Positions 14,481 through 15,496 of a DNA stretch of 15,496 nucleotides are shown here, in pieces. The stretch covers positions 1 to 15,496 of the forward strand of contig JAAWLY010000033.1 of the NCBI GenBank assembly GCA_022798155.1. Reading direction: 5' to 3'. The position numbers and the translations under genes were made by a program. The stretch's first letter is position 1. Every line of letters begins with the position of its first letter. The notes beneath the pieces are model-generated. The model was given only the letters and a program-made list of their open reading frames with translations. It was not told the DNA's origin and did no database searches. This DNA is from Lawsonibacter sp. GTDB lineage: Bacteria; Bacillota; Clostridia; Oscillospirales; Oscillospiraceae.

Positions 14481-15401
14481 ATGGATATTTTTCAAATCAA
14501 GTACTTCTTGGAGCTGAAGGAGCACGAACATATGTCGATCACTGCGGAACTGCTCAATATATCCCAGCCAACTCTGAGCCGGAGCATCTCCTCACTGGAG
14601 GCCGAGCTTGGCGTGCAGCTTTTCGACCGCTTTGGGAAACGGATTAAGCTGAATCACAATGGGGAGGAATTTGCCAGATATGCGGAAAAGGCGGTCCATT
14701 TTCTGAACCAGGGGATTACTTCCATCAAAAAGCTGCGCTATGAGGTGACAGGAAAAATCACAATCCTCGCCTACGCCTACGCTCCTGTCCTGGGAAATTG
14801 TATATCCTCATATGCCCAGATGAACCCCCACGTCCAATTCATAGTCAGCCAATTTGCGCTGGGCGGAAAACTAAAGCAGTCCGAAACGCCGGATTTTATC
14901 TTGTGCAGTTCCGGGGGCCCCTTAGCCTTTGACCAGGAACAGTTTTGGGTAGAAGAGCCGCTGCAGCAGACAGACTATGTGCTTGCCGCGTCCAATCGCC
15001 TACTGCCCTTGGACCCTGAACGGACTTCCATATCCCCAAGTGAACTGAGAGAAATGCCATTTATCACGATGATGAATCGTTCTATTTTTTTCCAGGATTT
15101 TACGTTTCAAATTTGCCAAAATGCCGGATTCTTTCCGCAGTGCGTTTTAGAAACTGACAACTACTCTGTACAGATGGAATTTGTGCGCCAGGGACTGGGG
15201 GTGGCAATTTTCCCCAGCAATTACATTCAATATTTAAAAACACCGTTTTCTGATATCTCTGTTTATAAATTAGATAATTGTTCTTACTGTCATACACTCT
15301 CATTGCTCCGCCGGAAAAAAACCCAAATGAGTGAATCAGCCCAAGATTTTTGGGATTATGTATTGAGCAGTTACGACCGTCCGGAGGATCAACGCCCTTA
15401 G
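14481..15401 (+). CDS. LysR-type transcriptional regulator
   Basis: This is a 306-residue LysR-family regulator. The N-terminal winged helix-turn-helix (about 1-60) reads MDIFQIKYFLEL, then MSITAELLNISQPTLSRSISSLEAELGVQLFDR, a near-textbook family pattern. A linker helix and an effector-binding domain (about 88-300) follow. Its effector is probably the organic anion handled by the neighbouring transporters. I chose ATG 14481, where family homology begins with GAGGTG just upstream; the in-frame ATG at 14469 precedes that site and adds four residues. It diverges from the SLC13 gene and probably controls it, and perhaps the CitMHS operon. Its TAG stop (15399-15401) is formed at the tip of a repeat element, so the extreme C-terminus may have been altered by that insertion. 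Confidence 0.93.
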   Translation: MDIFQIKYFLELKEHEHMSITAELLNISQPTLSRSISSLEAELGVQLFDRFGKRIKLNHNGEEFARYAEKAVHFLNQGITSIKKLRYEVTGKITILAYAYAPVLGNCISSYAQMNPHVQFIVSQFALGGKLKQSETPDFILCSSGGPLAFDQEQFWVEEPLQQTDYVLAASNRLLPLDPERTSISPSELREMPFITMMNRSIFFQDFTFQICQNAGFFPQCVLETDNYSVQMEFVRQGLGVAIFPSNYIQYLKTPFSDISVYKLDNCSYCHTLSLLRRKKTQMSESAQDFWDYVLSSYDRPEDQRP

Positions 15402-15496
15402 GGCTTGTTTGAAAAATGTCAACATGCCCAAACGTCGGCTCTTTTTCCGCCATGCTTTGCCAATTTTCCTTGAAATACATCCAGTATTCCTGCGTC
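15399..15496. repeat. Dispersed intergenic repeat, copy cut by the window end
   Basis: This copy begins TAGGGCTTGTTTGAAAAATG and aligns with 9271-9364 along its whole visible length, ending in the shared block TTGAAATACATCC and AGTATTCCTGCG. The right half should lie beyond the window. The first bases also supply the LysR stop codon. Confidence 0.78.

Noticed and set aside
15100..15480. Minus-strand open frame at the right end, similar in its first part to another at 8924-9424
   Set aside because: The similarity comes from reading through two copies of the same non-coding repeat. The rest is antisense to the LysR and CarD genes.

Overview
The window looks like part of a chromosome of a moderately GC-rich anaerobic Firmicute of the class Clostridia. 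An Oscillospiraceae-type gut organism (Flavonifractor, Oscillibacter or Lawsonibacter-like) is my best guess. The grounds are strong AGGAGG ribosome-binding sites, YesM/YesN-type two-component regulation, a CarD-like regulator, TTG and GTG starts, and short dispersed intergenic repeats. The genus is inferred from style, not from a database match. I see no rRNA, tRNA, CRISPR array, phage gene or transposase.

Region 1 (158-7304, all minus strand) is one tightly packed operon. Its order is lipoprotein substrate-binding protein, ABC ATPase, double-length permease, sensor histidine kinase, AraC-type response regulator and KDPG/KHG aldolase. Genes after the ATPase overlap by 8-11 bases or are separated by 11 bases. 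An extended -10 promoter lies just upstream of the binding-protein gene. A 14-bp hairpin separates the binding-protein gene from the ATPase gene. The transporter belongs to the 'ferric iron' (Fbp/Afu) family, but the binding protein appears to lack the tandem tyrosines of ferric-binding proteins. The operon also ends in an aldolase for phosphorylated keto-deoxy sugar acids. I infer uptake of a sugar phosphate or phosphorylated sugar acid, sensed outside the cell by the kinase.

Region 2 (7577-8224, plus) is a second, divergent KDPG-aldolase paralogue transcribed away from region 1, so the transporter operon has an aldolase at each end. Region 3 (8451-9214, plus) is a two-gene unit with a good promoter and a strong terminator. 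It encodes a 79-residue protein of unknown function and a CarD/CdnL-type RNA polymerase-binding regulator.

Region 4 (9432-15401) is an organic-anion module. A LysR regulator (plus) diverges from an SLC13-type anion transporter gene (minus) that has its own terminator. Downstream is a separate minus-strand operon with its own promoter, encoding a CitMHS-type transporter, a cytoplasmic B3-like metallo-beta-lactamase-fold hydrolase and an HSL-family alpha/beta hydrolase. Import of an organic anion, ester or lactone followed by hydrolysis is a reasonable reading, but the substrate is unknown.

A repeat family runs through the window. One full copy of about 160 bp with 18-bp imperfect inverted ends lies at 9271-9434, a copy cut by the window edge begins at 15399, and a diverged remnant lies at about 47-147. 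The ends of two copies provide the TAG stop codons of the adjacent esterase and LysR genes.
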